Shown piece after piece: positions 41,301 to 52,690 of a stretch of 64,000 bases of DNA (within the stretch, counting starts at the first letter, position 1; every line of letters begins with the position of its first letter). The position numbers and the translations under genes are program-made. Source of the stretch: Rachicladosporium sp. CCFEE 5018 (Eukaryota > Ascomycota > Dothideomycetes > Cladosporiales > Cladosporiaceae); assembly GCA_002077045.2 (NCBI GenBank), contig KZ111149.1:569624-633623 (forward strand), written 5' to 3'. Below the pieces are notes generated by a model. It saw only the letters and a list, made by a program, of their open reading frames with translations, was not told where the DNA came from and ran no database searches.

Positions 41301-43528
41301 CAAGTAGAAGTACAGGCCCTCTGCAGTGCGGTACTTCTCGAGCAGGTCGATGATGCGATTAGGCCCGAAGAGGTCTGAGTACTTCTTCGCGATGTTGATG
41401 ACGACTTGCAGGTTCTGGCGGATGTTGACTTTGAGCATCTCATCAAGGCATTCAAGAGCGAGCTCCACGGTCAGCTTCCCAAAGTAGGCTGACAAGAACT
41501 CCTCGTTGATTTTGTCACTCTGCACCACGCAGCGCTTGATGTCTGCAGGGTTCTCGTAGTGGTCGAGCGCTAGTGCGAAAAGCCCAGCGTTCTCACAAAG
41601 CTGCGCGATCCGTGGCCGATCGTAATGGGAGAACATTTGGTTGGTCAAGATCGCATCGGCAACTTGAGGTGCGTTCATCAAGTTCATCTCGAGCAGTCTG
41701 GTCTGTAGGTGACCTTGCTCTGGCAGATTGCCGCCAAGCACGTCGAGCAGGAACGCAGTCGCCTGCTGCACCATACCCTGACTCTGGAAAATGTCGACAG
41801 TCCGCTCAATGTCAAGCAAGTTCGAGTCCTCCTTCGCAAGCGCAGTAGCAAACTCGGCACCCTTGTCCGGGTTCATGCGAACAACGTGCTGTACCAAGGC
41901 GTTGTAGTCAGGCGTGTAGCCCACCGACTTGGAGTACGGGAGAATCGCATCGAAGTTGCCCGACTCAGCCATTGCAGCGATGACCTTCTGCGAGGCGCCA
42001 GCTTCTTGGTAGATCAGCTGCGCGAGGGCGGCATCCTTAGTGCGCACCAAATCTCCGAGCTGCTCAGAACATCCAAGCTTGCCCTCCTTCATCCACTTCT
42101 CCAGCAAATGCTTACGATCTTGTTGCAGGACTGGGCGCGCAAGCTCGAGCGTCTCGTGCTGATTGAGCTTGCCCTTGTCGAGGAGCATGCCGAAGTACTG
42201 CAAGATTACCGAGAGCTGACCGCCCTGTTGTGGGATGGCCTTGAACTTTTCGATAGTCTGCGGTGTCCTGAGGAAGCCTTGTGGAGAGTTGGCGGCAGTC
42301 TTGGCAGCTTGTTGATAGTCGCCAATGGCAAGCAGCTGATCAAATCGCTGCTGATACAGTTGATCTGCTCCAGGTAAGCTCGCTCTCGAAGCTAGCTTGT
42401 ACGCCAGCTCTGCGTTCTCGGAACTCTGCAGGAGATACGGAATGATGGTAGCGTCGTCGATACTAACGAAGAGCACTTGACCCTTTCGGTTAACTCCGAC
42501 AACGCCCATTCCTTCCTCGTCACTTGCAGTCGTGAATATCGTGTCGCTCGAAATGCGGTTCATGAAGATCGTTGTACCAGTCTCGAGGTCATACAGATGA
42601 ATGAAGCCGTATTTGGTGACGAGGTATATCACCTTGTACTTCTTCGACACCTGCATCGCGACTGGGAAGTCGTTGGTCGCCTCTGCCGGGAAGTAGATAT
42701 CCACTGCCTTCTTTTGAAACACCGGGTTCGGTGCGGTGTGATCGACCTCGACGATGTGCAGCTTCGCGCCAGTCGCTGTGCGGTTTGCGAAGGTGAAGAG
42801 CTTGGTGTCTGTGGGCGCATCCTCCATACGCAATGTACCGAATGCCGCCGCGTGTCCCTCAATCGCCTGACTGATACCGCGGTCTTTCGAGTACAGCTGC
42901 ATGGCACCCACCACGCGACCCTGCTGTTGCGAAATGCCCACCACGACTGACCACTTTTCATCGTCTGCCACGCGGTAGTTGATGATCTGGCAGCCAGCCA
43001 AATTGTTGTTGCGGTCGAACACCTTTGCTGGCGCAGCCTGAGCAGGGTCGAAAATATTCCAGTGATACACAGCAGTGTCCGTCACCAGACCTAGCGTCGT
43101 CTCACTAAACCACTTCCAGAACACCACGTCCTCAATCATCGTTGCGCTCTTCAGCTTAGCCTTCGCCGCCAAGTCGAAGATCTGCAGCGTCTTGCCGCTT
43201 GCTTTGAGAGCGATAATCTCCTTCGACCAGTGCATGATGGCACTGTCGGCCTTGATGGGCCGCCGCGTGACATTGTTGTTGTTCTTGAGGTTGACGATGA
43301 TGACTTCCGGAGAGGTACTGCCTTCCGCCGTCTGCCGCACGCACACAAAGTGATCTGATTCGAGTGTGCATGAGTTGAAGCCTATGGATGCCGGCTTTCC
43401 CAGGCGTCAGTATACAGTTTGGCGGTGTTTGCACTACTGGAAACGCCACGCCAGATATCATCACTCACCAGTATGCCAGCGGAGGTGAGATTGAACTTCT
43501 CTTGGAACTTGATGGGAAGCGCCGCCAT
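38326..43528 (-). CDS. CHC1: Clathrin heavy chain, complete copy (contig 2) with one non-canonical acceptor
   Basis: Homology model complement(join(38326..38664,38720..39453,39509..43394,43469..43528)), 1672 residues, normal for fungi. Exon 1 encodes MAALPIKFQEKFNLTSAGIL; a 74-bp intron (GTGAGT, AAAG) leads into PASIGFNSCTLESDHFVCVR of the beta-propeller domain, then the alpha-helical leg repeats and the QPTGGYGGMNGGFGGFR tail. The intron at 39454-39508 has the normal GTAAGT donor, but its acceptor dinucleotide (39455-39454) reads TG where copy 1 has AG. Reading through gives a stop after about 20 codons. Either this copy mis-splices, another acceptor is used, or the base is wrong. Frames on the opposite strand are codon-bias shadows. 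Confidence 0.92.
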
Positions 43529-43829
43529 GATGGAGGAGGTGTATGTATGCGCAACTTCATCAATCGGCTATGCCGCAATGGCCGCGTCTTCCCCCTGGTC
43601 AATCGCTCGGCAGGTCGCTGAGGTTCGCTTTCGAAGAAGATCAGGTAATTCCGATCCGACTATCGGCACGCTAAAGGAGTGTGAGGGAATTACAATGGGG
43701 TGTATAACGGTAATGGGTGGTTCAGGAGTTGAGCGATCTTCAATAAACATCGCAGCAAGCTGTCAGCTAGTAACTTGCTGGCTGGGCGTGCATGTCCGGG
43801 CTCCGGCGCCTTCCGCCTCCGCGTCAGTA
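40153..43829. repeat. Homologous clathrin block on contig 2 (pairs with 46988-50669)
   Basis: The start of contig 3 matches contig 2 from 40153 onward through the clathrin promoter. Identity is almost complete for the first kilobase, drops to about 90% at synonymous sites in 41181-41710, and rises again. The match stops abruptly at about 43829/50669. Confidence 0.88.
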
Positions 43830-44988
43830 CGGCGGACTATATCAACCACTTAGCAAGATGCTAAACACAGAACGGTGCGCGGCGCCCCGAGGCCCGCTAT
43901 CCGAAGTACACTCATATATTGTACGGACTATTGCGACCGTAGATTTGAGACGAGCGTCAGGTATTATGTATGAATTTCATATTGCAAACTCACACTTGCC
44001 GTAAACCCCACTACATTAGTTAAGCAATCCGTCTCGTCTTTTCATAGTACCTATTAAAGGACTCTTCTACCCTAACTTAAGCTCCCTCGCCTCGTTAGCG
44101 GGCGGAGCTTCGCGTATAATTAGCTAGCGGATCGGAAAACTCCTACTAGACCGCTCGTCGCTACTCGTCGCCGCGCGGAGAAGGCTAAGAGACTTGCGAA
44201 AGAGCCCGCTTATACGACTACGGAGGAGTTATTATCCGCTAGGAGAGGATTAGGAAGAGTTATTCTAGCCCACATTAAGCACGTATAATAGGCTCCGCCT
44301 TAATTTCCTGTCCGACACCTAGCTTAAGCTTTACTATAGCCTCTTTTTCGGTCTTAATTTCCCTCTTAACGGATTTTCCTACGCTACGCTTTAGCATAAT
44401 TAGCCGCTACCTAGCGAATGCATTATATAGAGAACATACCGAAGAGCTACTACTCTTTACTTACGTCTAAGTATTACCTCTTCTACTACTCTTCGCCTTC
44501 TCCTCTATCGCCTTAATCTAGTCCTAGACTTTACTATTCGCCTACCGTTCCTCCTCCTCCTCTACGTATAAATCGTCTGCCGTAAGCTCGATAAAGATAT
44601 ATACCGTTATCGCCGCAGCATTATCGGTCTTCGGCGTAGCGTCTAGCCTACTAAGAAGTGAATGAATTATAGTGTTCTCAAAATCACTCCTTAGGATCAT
44701 GATTAGTCCTATTCGCTTATTATACTATAACGTTACGTACGAAGTAACGCAATCTAGTCGTCGTAGTAGCGGTGCGGCGTCCTCGCTTCTTACTATACCT
44801 TCGGAGGTTAGGTAGTTAAGAAAGCTAGCCCCGCTAGTAATTACGTAGTTAGAGCACTTTATAGTAATAACGTGCCCTAGAAGGTATATTAATCGGCATA
44901 TATAATCGTAAGCTTCTTATGAACATTTACTAAAGCATTAAAAAGACATACCTATACGGCTCTACGGATCTATGCATTAAGTATTAGT
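43830..44988. repeat. RIP-degraded repeat relic, no coding capacity
   Basis: After the clathrin promoter the sequence becomes rich in TpA, with many CTA/TAG trimers, and poor in CpA and TpG, while CpG remains common. That bias fits repeat-induced point mutation of an older repeat. Stops occur in every frame. I cannot name the parent element. A small inverted motif CGTTAC...GTAACG lies near 44731-44749. The relic is absent from the corresponding place on contig 3. Confidence 0.65.
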
Positions 44989-44995
44989 AAGGAGG

Positions 44996-46477
44996 ATATA
45001 TACACCTAAGGAACAAGGAAGCGATTAAAGTGGAGGAGAAGAGAGTACTAGAGATAGGGAACAGCTACAGGAAAGAGGAGGAGGATAGAGGGGAGTAGGA
45101 GGAAGCTAGGGGTTCCCCCTATAGTAGAGGAAGACACTAACTTAATAGCACTAGAGCCTAGACACCTAGACAGTTTAGGCACTCTAGAAGGACATCATAG
45201 AAGCCTATAAAGGACAAGACTTGCATGCTAGGGCATATAAGATCCTGCTCCAGAAGGCTACCTAAGTTATTAACATCCTCTAAGCTAAGACCTTAAGACA
45301 ATAATAATAGAGCCTAAGTACTAACCTCCTCCTCTAGGAGATTAAAGACTTCAGAAAGGAGTTCCAGAGGAGCACCCTCTAGAGACAATAGAGCCAGCAG
45401 AGCTAGTAGAGAACCTAGGCAAGAGTTGCAGCTAAAGAACAGCCTATAGGGGTTATAGTCAGGATCCAAGACCCAGAGGAGCGCAAGGAGATTGCAGGAC
45501 TCTCCTATAAGGAGCTAGTGAAGAGAATTAGGAGGAGGGAAGTTATTAGGGCAAAGCAAATAGGGAGTAGTAGCATTAAGGTATTCATAACAGGATAAGA
45601 GGCTAGGAAGGAGCTTAAGAAGACAAAAAGCTAGACTAAAAGGCTTACACTATCAGCAAGGATTATAGCCTAGGCATTTCAGGTTCTAGTATATAGGATA
45701 CCACTTAGCTTTAGCCCTATAGAGGAGAGCTAACTCAAGGAGCTATAGAAGGAGAACTAGGCTATAGCACCTAGGAGTAAGATTCTAAGAGCAGCTTAGC
45801 TAAGGAAGAAACAGAACCTAGGACAGACATATAGCTCAGTCATTCTCTAGCTTAACATAGGAGAGTAAGCTAATAGGATTATTAATAAGGGGCTAGTCTA
45901 GAAGGCAGAGCTTAAGACTATAGAGATCTTTAAGTCTAACTTCAGAATTATGCAGTACTTTAAGTGCTAGGGCTATAGGCATGTAGCACTAAACTATACA
46001 GCTAGATAGAACTATAGCAAATATGTACAGGACCATAACATAAAGGAGTGTATAGCAACCATAGGAATGAGGTGTATAAACTATAGAAAGAGACATCCTA
46101 CTTAGGATTAGAGCTACCCTATAAGAATTGCAGCCCAAGCTAAGGCTATATTAATAAGGATAGGGGATGTAGGCTAGTACTAGACAGAGGAAGAGAGCCC
46201 CTAGAGCGGGGAAGAAGAGTAGCAAACTGCTAGCTAGAGGAAAAGGAAATGTGCTCTAGCACAGGAGGGCTAGAAGAGGCCAGTAGGCAGGCTAAGGAAA
46301 CTTAACTAGCCTAAGGCAAATTAGCTAAAGATTAGGGACAAGATCCAGCACCAGACATAATAGACGAATCACAATGCATTTAATAACCAAGGAGTTCAGA
46401 ATATCATAATAGAAGCTACTCCAGCCCTAACCCAAACAGCTACAGAAGACATGGATACCACACCTTCCTCTCAATGA
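44996..46477 (+). pseudogene. LINE ORF1 killed by RIP-type transitions
   Basis: Same length as the intact ORF1 at 59380-60861. The start codon ATG has become ATA (44996-44998), and many CAG/CAA/TGG codons have become TAG/TAA/TAG, so it cannot be translated. Zinc-knuckle cysteines are mutated (TGC/TGT to TAC/TAT). The final part after about 46407 is unchanged. Confidence 0.93.
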
Positions 46478-46887
46478 TTGACCACACTAAATGGACCATC
46501 ACACAGTACAATGTCAACAAAAGCAAAGACAAGGTCCAGCACCACTTCCTCCAGGAGCTAGACCCACAGGTACACCAGGTAGTTGCTGTCCAAGAGCCAT
46601 GGCTAAACCCAAACCCTGGACAACACACTACAGTCAAGCACCCAGCCTACCACCTTGTATTCCCACAGCATGCAAGGAGTAGGACCTGCATCTATATCAG
46701 CAAGGCCCTAGACATCACCCAGTGGAGAAGAGAAGAGACACCAGAGGCTGCAGGAGGTGACATCACCTCAGTCAGCCTGAACACCCAGCAGGGCAAGATC
46801 TGGGTTCACAGCCTATACAATCCTCCTCCACAATCACATAGCAGCCAGGAACCTGGCACCCTGGAATGGATCCCAGAGATCCTCTCC
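46474..46887 (+). CDS. LINE ORF2, N-terminal fragment of the endonuclease domain (cut by gap)
   Basis: 138 codons starting MIDHTKWTITQYNVNKSKDK, identical to the start of ORF2 at 60858 and containing VAVQEPWLNPNP, the first motif of the APE-type endonuclease. Unlike ORF1 just upstream it carries no RIP changes. It ends at the N gap. Any continuation into clathrin across the Ns is an artefact. Confidence 0.85.
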
Positions 46888-46987
46888 NNNNNNNNNNNNN
46901 NNNNNNNNNNNNNNNNNNNNNNNNNNNNNNNNNNNNNNNNNNNNNNNNNNNNNNNNNNNNNNNNNNNNNNNNNNNNNNNNNNNNNNN
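46888..46987. other. Assembly gap of 100 N (contig 2 / contig 3)
   Basis: Exactly 100 N. The left side is LINE ORF2 and the right side is clathrin heavy chain, minus strand. Confidence 1.
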
Positions 46988-49900
46988 TCCTGTGCACGGT
47001 CGATGCTCACGACATGGTCGACGAGCACATTTGCAGCAGAGAGGTGGTCACCGGCCTTCTTGTGGATGAGGAACGCCTCCTCGAACATGCCGACCTCAAC
47101 GCACTGTTGCGCAATGTCTTCTGGACTGTAGGCATTGAGCTGCTGAATGTAGTTCGCCACACGACCGCGGTCTGACTTGCAAGCAGTCAACATGAGCAGA
47201 TTCTGGAGATTGGCGTTGTCACTGAATGTGGAAGGCTCAAGGATGATCTTCTCGAGCAGCTCGATGAGCTCCACTGGCATGTCAGCATCGATGAAAGCCT
47301 TGACAGCAATCGAGACCTTCTCAGGATCTTGCGACTCGGGCACGGCGGTGGAAATGATCTGATCTACAAGACTCCGGCGATGGATGTTGTTCTCTGACAG
47401 AACGTACTCCCAGATCTCCGGGTCGGCGCGGTCAAGCAGGTATCGTGCTTGTGCTTTGAACATCGCGTTCTCGTTGGTGATGCTGATGAGTTCGAGATCG
47501 TTCTGGCCTTTGCTGTAGGCAATGAAGGCCAAGTTCGGGTCCCGCTTCTCACAGTATTTGCCGACTGTGAGAGTGTCGTACTGGTCATTGGACTTGAGGA
47601 AGGCTTCGGGGTTGGAGTTCGAATCGATGTAGATCTTGGCCAGAGCATTGTACACAGCTTGTTGCTGATTGCCGGCAGCCAGGGTAGCCTCGAGGAAGGG
47701 TAGCAGTAGCTTCAACCGGTTGCGTGACTCGACCTCTTGTACAAGCTCGTCGATAGGGATGCTCTGAGGTGATACAGAGCTCAGCAAGTTCTTGATGATG
47801 CTCTCGTCGCAGTCAACATCGAGCAGACCTGCAATAACGCCTGGAGTCCGGGCCGGGTTGACACGCTGAACGTACACCTCGATCGACTTGAATGCCTGAT
47901 TCTTGTACAAGTAGAGCACCAAGTCATGCACGAAGTTGAAGCGATCGCAGACAATGATCAAAGGCAGCTGCTCTGTCAAACGCTGCTCCTTGAGGAAATT
48001 CTTCACCTTCTCGGGGTCGTAGAAGTTGCTCTCGCGGCAGACGCGCTCGACTTCCTGCAATTGACCCATCTTGGTGGCTGCCTCGATGTACTTGAATGTG
48101 ACATCTTTGTCTTCACTGATGTTGACAATACCGCCCAAGTAGAAGTAAAGGCCCTCTGCGGTGCGGTACTTCTCGAGCAGGTCGATGATGCGGTTAGGCC
48201 CGAAGAGGTCTGAGTACTTCTTCGCGATGTTGATGACGACTTGCAGATTCTGGCGGATGTTGACTTTCAGCATCTCATCAAGGCATTCAAGAGCGAGCTC
48301 CACAGTCAGCTTCCCGAAGTAGGCTGACAAGAACTCTTCGTTGATCTTGTCACTCTGCACTACACAGCGCTTGATGTCCGCAGGGTTCTCGTAGTGGTCG
48401 AGCGCTAGTGCGAAAAGTCCAGCGTTCTCGCAAAGCTGCGCGATCCGTGGCCGATCGTAATGGGAGAACATTTGGTTGGTCAGTATCGCATCGGCAACTT
48501 GAGGTGCGTTCATCAAGTTCATTTCGAGCAGTCTCGTCTGCAGGTGACCTTGCTCTGGCAGATTGCCGCCAAGCACGTCGAGCAGGAACGCAGTCGCCTG
48601 CTGCACCATACCCTGACTCTGGAAAATGTCGACAGTCCGCTCAATGTCAAGCAAGTTCGAGTCCTCCTTCGCAAGCGCAGTAGCAAACTCGGCACCCTTG
48701 TCCGGGTTCATGCGAACAACGTGCTGTACCAAGGCGTTGTAGTCAGGCGTGTAGCCCACCGACTTGGAGTACGGGAGAATCGCATCGAAGTTGCCCGACT
48801 CAGCCATTGCAGCGATGACCTTCTGCGAGGCGCCAGCTTCTTGGTAGATCAGCTGCGCGAGGGCGGCATCCTTAGTGCGCACCAAATCTCCGAGCTGCTC
48901 GGAACATCCAAGCTTGCCCTCCTTCATCCACTTCTCCAGCAAATGCTTACGATCTTGTTGCAGGACTGGGCGCGCAAGCTCGAGCGTCTCGTGCTGATTG
49001 AGCTTGCCCTTGTCGAGGAGCATGCCGAAGTACTGCAAGATGACCGAGAGCTGACCGCCCTGTTGTGGGATGGCCTTGAACTTCTCGATAGTCTGCGGTG
49101 TCCTGAGGAAGCCTTGTGGAGAGTTGGCGGCAGTCTTGGCAGCTTGTTGATAGTCGCCGATGGCAAGCAGCTGATCAAATCGCTGCTGATACAGTTGATC
49201 TGCTCCAGGTAAGCTCGCTCTCGAAGCTAGCTTGTACGCCAGCTCTGCGTTCTCGGAACTCTGCAGGAGATACGGAATGATCGTAGCGTCGTCGATACTA
49301 ACGAAGAGCACTTGACCCTTTCGGTTCACTCCGACAACGCCCGTTCCTTCCTCGTCACTCGCACTCGTGAAGATCGTGTCGCTCGAAATGCGGTTCATGA
49401 AGATCGTTGTGCCAGTCTCAAGGTCATACAGATGAATGAAGCCGTATTTGGTAACGAGGTATATCACCTTGTACTTCTTCGACACCTGCATCGCGACTGG
49501 GAAGTCGTTGGTCGCCTCTGCCGGGAAGTAGATATCCACTGCCTTCTTTTGAAACACCGGGTTCGGTGCTGTGTGATCGACCTCGACGATGTGCAGCTTC
49601 GCGCCAGTCGCTGTGCGGTTTGCAAAGGTGAAGAGCTTGGTGTCTGTGGGCGCATCCTCCATACGCAATGTGCCGAATGCCGCCGCGTGTCCCTCAATCG
49701 CCTGACTGATACCGCGGTCTTTCGAGTACAGCTGCATGGCACCCACTACGCGACCCTGCTGTTGCGAAATGCCCACCACGACAGACCACTTTTCATCGTC
49801 TGCCACGCGGTAGTTGATGATCTGGCAGCCAGCCAAATTGTTGTTGCGATCGAACACCTTTGCTGGCGCAGCCTGAGCAGGGTCGAAAATATTCCAGTGA

Positions 49901-50362
49901 TACACAGCAGTGTCCGTCACCAGACCTAGCGTCGTCTCACTAAACCACTTCCAGAACACCACGTCCTCATTCATCGTTGCGCTCTTCAGCTTCGCCTTCG
50001 CCGCCAAGTCGAAGATCTGCAGCGTCTTGCCGCTGGCTTTGAGAGCGATAATCTCCTTCGACCAGTGCATGATGGCACTGTCGGCCTTGATGGGCCGCCG
50101 CGTGACATTATTGTTGTTCTTGAGGTTGACGATGATGACTTCGGGGGAGGTACTGCCTTCTGCCGTCTGACGCACGCACACGAAGTGATCTGATTCGAGT
50201 GTGCATGAGTTGAAGCCTATGGATGCCGGCTTTCCCAGGCGTCAGTATACTGGATGCGCTGTTTGCGCTGCTGAAAGTGCTACGCTGGGTATCACGACTC
50301 ACCAGTATGCCAGCGGAGGTGAGATTGAACTTCTCCTGGAACTTGATTGGAAGCGCCGCCAT
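46988..50362 (-). CDS. CHC1: Clathrin heavy chain, N-terminal part (contig 3 copy, cut by gap)
   Basis: Model complement(join(46988..50229,50303..50362)), about 1100 residues from the start MAALPIKFQEKF through the beta-propeller domain and most of the leg. The C-terminal part is missing at the gap. It differs from the contig 2 protein at only a few residues (ATMNED for ATMIED; TSASDEEGTG for TTASDEEGMG). A 73-bp first intron uses GTGAGT and AAAG. It starts at the position equivalent to 40153 of contig 2. Confidence 0.93.
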
Positions 50363-50669
50363 GATGGAGGTTGTGTGTGTATGCGCAACTTCATCAATCG
50401 TCTATGCCGCAATGGCCGCGTCTCCTCCCTGGTCGATCGCTCGGCAGGTCGCTGAGGTTCGCTTTCGAAGATGGTTAGACGGTTTCGATTCGACTCTCGG
50501 CACGCTAAAGGAGTGTGGGAGAATGGCAAGGGGATGTATAAGGGTATTGGGTGGTTCAGGAGTCGAGTGATCTTCAATAAACATCGCAGCAAGCTGTCAG
50601 CTTCACTTGCTGGTGCTCGATCTTGGCGTGCCATGTCCGTGCTCCGGCGCCTTCCTCCTCCGCGTCAGC
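46988..50669. repeat. Homologous clathrin block on contig 3 (pairs with 40153-43829)
   Basis: See the contig 2 partner. Contig 3 leaves the shared sequence at about 50669 and continues into ordinary genes, while contig 2 enters RIP-mutated repeats. Confidence 0.88.
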
Positions 50670-50748
50670 ACGTGCACGATCGCGTGAGTTGGGCATAAGA
50701 CGTGTTCTCTACGGAATTATCATCGAATCATATGTATATTGGTGTCAA
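50363..50748. promoter_or_regulatory. Clathrin upstream region on contig 3
   Basis: 386 bp between the clathrin start and the stop of the monooxygenase gene on the same strand. The first 300 bp match contig 2; the rest is unique. No coding signal. Confidence 0.45.
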
Positions 50749-52429
50749 TCACGCAGTGACCGACACTTCCGCCGTGGCCGTTCGCAGATTGTCGAGCAGC
50801 ACAGGATCCTGCTCGGCTATGCTGCCCCGACCGTTCGGACGAGAACGCTCTTCATGCTCAGCAACCCACTGCTCCCAGACCTTCACGATATCGTTCATGT
50901 AGATCCACGGCATCTTGGCTTCCTTATTGAGCCCATCGGCACGCAGCTTCAGCGCGGCCTCAAATCGCTGTCCAGGATCTAGGTGCTTCACCGCTTGTGC
51001 CTTCAACTTCTGCTCGTCGAGGAACTCGTACCTGCGGGCACGGGTTAGCTATGACCGGATCTTTAGCGCGACCAGACTGCTCACATCTTCAAGTAGTAAG
51101 GTGAGCGGATTTCATCGAAGATCTTGAGAGCGTCTCGGAGACAATGTGCAGATCCTCGCGTGTGCTCGACTGCTCGGGCGAGGATCCATCCGTCTTCGAG
51201 GGCGAAAGCAGCGCCCGACCCGAATGCTCCTGTATGTCTGGCTAAGCTGCTATCTGTTCCACGGGAACGCCGCTTTTCCGGTTCTACTTACCAGAGAGAG
51301 GATGACTGGCATCTCCGAGCAAGACGACCTTGTCCCATGCAGTCAGCTTGTCAAGTCGCACTCCCGCGAAAGCAGAGAACTCCTTCCAGGTCCCTTCAGG
51401 AGCGACAGCCATGGCTTCACGGACTTGCGGATTGTAGTCCTGGTAGCAGATGATCATCAGTTCGCCCAAGCTTGGTCTAGGGCTGTTCAAGGAAGACTAA
51501 CAGTGAAGTGCGAAACCACCCGCTCATTGGTCGCTGGGACTCCCCAACTGAACCTCGTCCTGCTGTCAGTTGCAGGATCCACCAAATTCCGACACGAGAT
51601 CTCCAGCATTCTCTCCTCGTCGCACAACTCCTCCGGATCATCGACAGGCGATGTATACACATGCCCATCCTTGCCATACCACCACGTCGTCGTCTCGGCA
51701 ATCTCAGGCAAATGCTTTACCCTCGGCCACGGGATCAGGGTCCGCCAGATGATCGTCCCAGTGAATCTGGTCGTATGGTTTGGGTAGACCGCATCTCTCA
51801 CAGCCTACAGCAGTCGATCAGCATTGGCCAACGGGCACTGACTTTTGCACAACGCTTCGCTCACCGATCGAATCCCGTCCCCTCCAACAATCAGATCCGC
51901 ATCCGCCACCTCACCGTCCTCAAACACTAGCCTGACCCGTTTACCCTCTCCCAAGTCCTTCAGCGACTTTAAGGTCTTCCCCAGCTAAATGATACCAGGC
52001 TTCATCTGCGCCAGCAGCGCCGTCTGCAGTCTCCTTCGCCTCACACGATGCGGCTGTAATCGCTTCGGCAGATCTCGCGCGTTAGTACTCCCCACGAGCG
52101 CGCCGGTAAGTCCATTTCTGCTTCCACGTCAGCACCTCCCTACCTTTCGCGCCTCATCGCACGTTCTAGTGCAGTAACGTCGCATGCACTTACCTATGAT
52201 TGACCTTCACCTTATGATGCCCTCTCACACCTTCGTCCGCGCCAAGTAGACCGAGCACTCGCCAGCAGTTGAAGCCAATACGAATCCCGGCGCCTACCTC
52301 GCGAAGTTCTTTGGCCTTCTCATAGACTTTGATCTCAACGTTAGGCAACTCAGACAAAGCAATAGCGGCACCAAGGCCAGCCGGACCGCCGCCAATAATG
52401 GCTATGCGCAGAGGTGAACTTGAAGACAT
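50749..52429 (-). pseudogene. FAD-dependent monooxygenase (salicylate hydroxylase-like) with an in-frame stop
   Basis: Flavoprotein aromatic hydroxylase family. Model complement(join(50749..51031,51085..51229,51292..51439,51502..51804,51865..52117,52194..52429)), 455 codons; all five introns (53-76 bp) keep phase. Motifs: IAIIGGGPAGLGAA (FAD GxGxxG, residues 9-22), IVGGDGIRSAVRD (DG motif) and VLLGDASHPLSG (second FAD motif, GD). The only defect is TAG at 51985-51987, codon 123 (KPGII-stop-LGKTLKSL), where homologues would have a polar residue. A single C-to-T from CAG explains it, the same CpA-to-TpA type as RIP. The rest is intact, so the lesion is recent, a base error, or sequence of a broken allele. 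Substrate unknown. Confidence 0.75.
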
Positions 52430-52690
52430 GTCATCAAAGATAACGTGGGAGGAAAGCAGTGAGAGGAACGTGCAATGCTGTATTGTTCGTTGGGTTGTCA
52501 GAGGAAGCGTTGCCGGCTCATCCTCGGAGTCGCTGATCTGTGAGCTTTGCCTACCACAGCGCGATGGCGTGCTCGAGCTGTTTGCTTGCGATAGAGCTCG
52601 CAGGTGTCTGCACTCTGGAAAGCCCGCTTCGATGCCGAGCTTACCACACCCACGACTGCCTAACCCCACACGCTCTCGCATTGCTCGCAC

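Larger units (their letters stand above)
44989..46887 (+). mobile_element. LINE copy, 5' part, partly RIP-mutated and cut by gap
   Basis: Collinear with 59373-61271 at a constant offset of 14384 and without any indel. From 44996 to 46407 it differs by many C-to-T and G-to-A transitions at CpA/TpG sites; after 46407 I see no difference up to the gap. The element continues into the gap and its 3' end is not present on this contig. Confidence 0.9.

Noticed and set aside
39606..43353. Long plus-strand open frames opposite clathrin heavy chain (for example 41709-42377, 42477-42950)
   Set aside because: They are shadows of the GC-biased third codon positions of clathrin; they recur in the third copy at equal positions and match no family I know.
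46474..47175. LINE-clathrin fusion frame across the gap at 46888-46987
   Set aside because: It crosses 100 N, and the right part is the antisense strand of clathrin.
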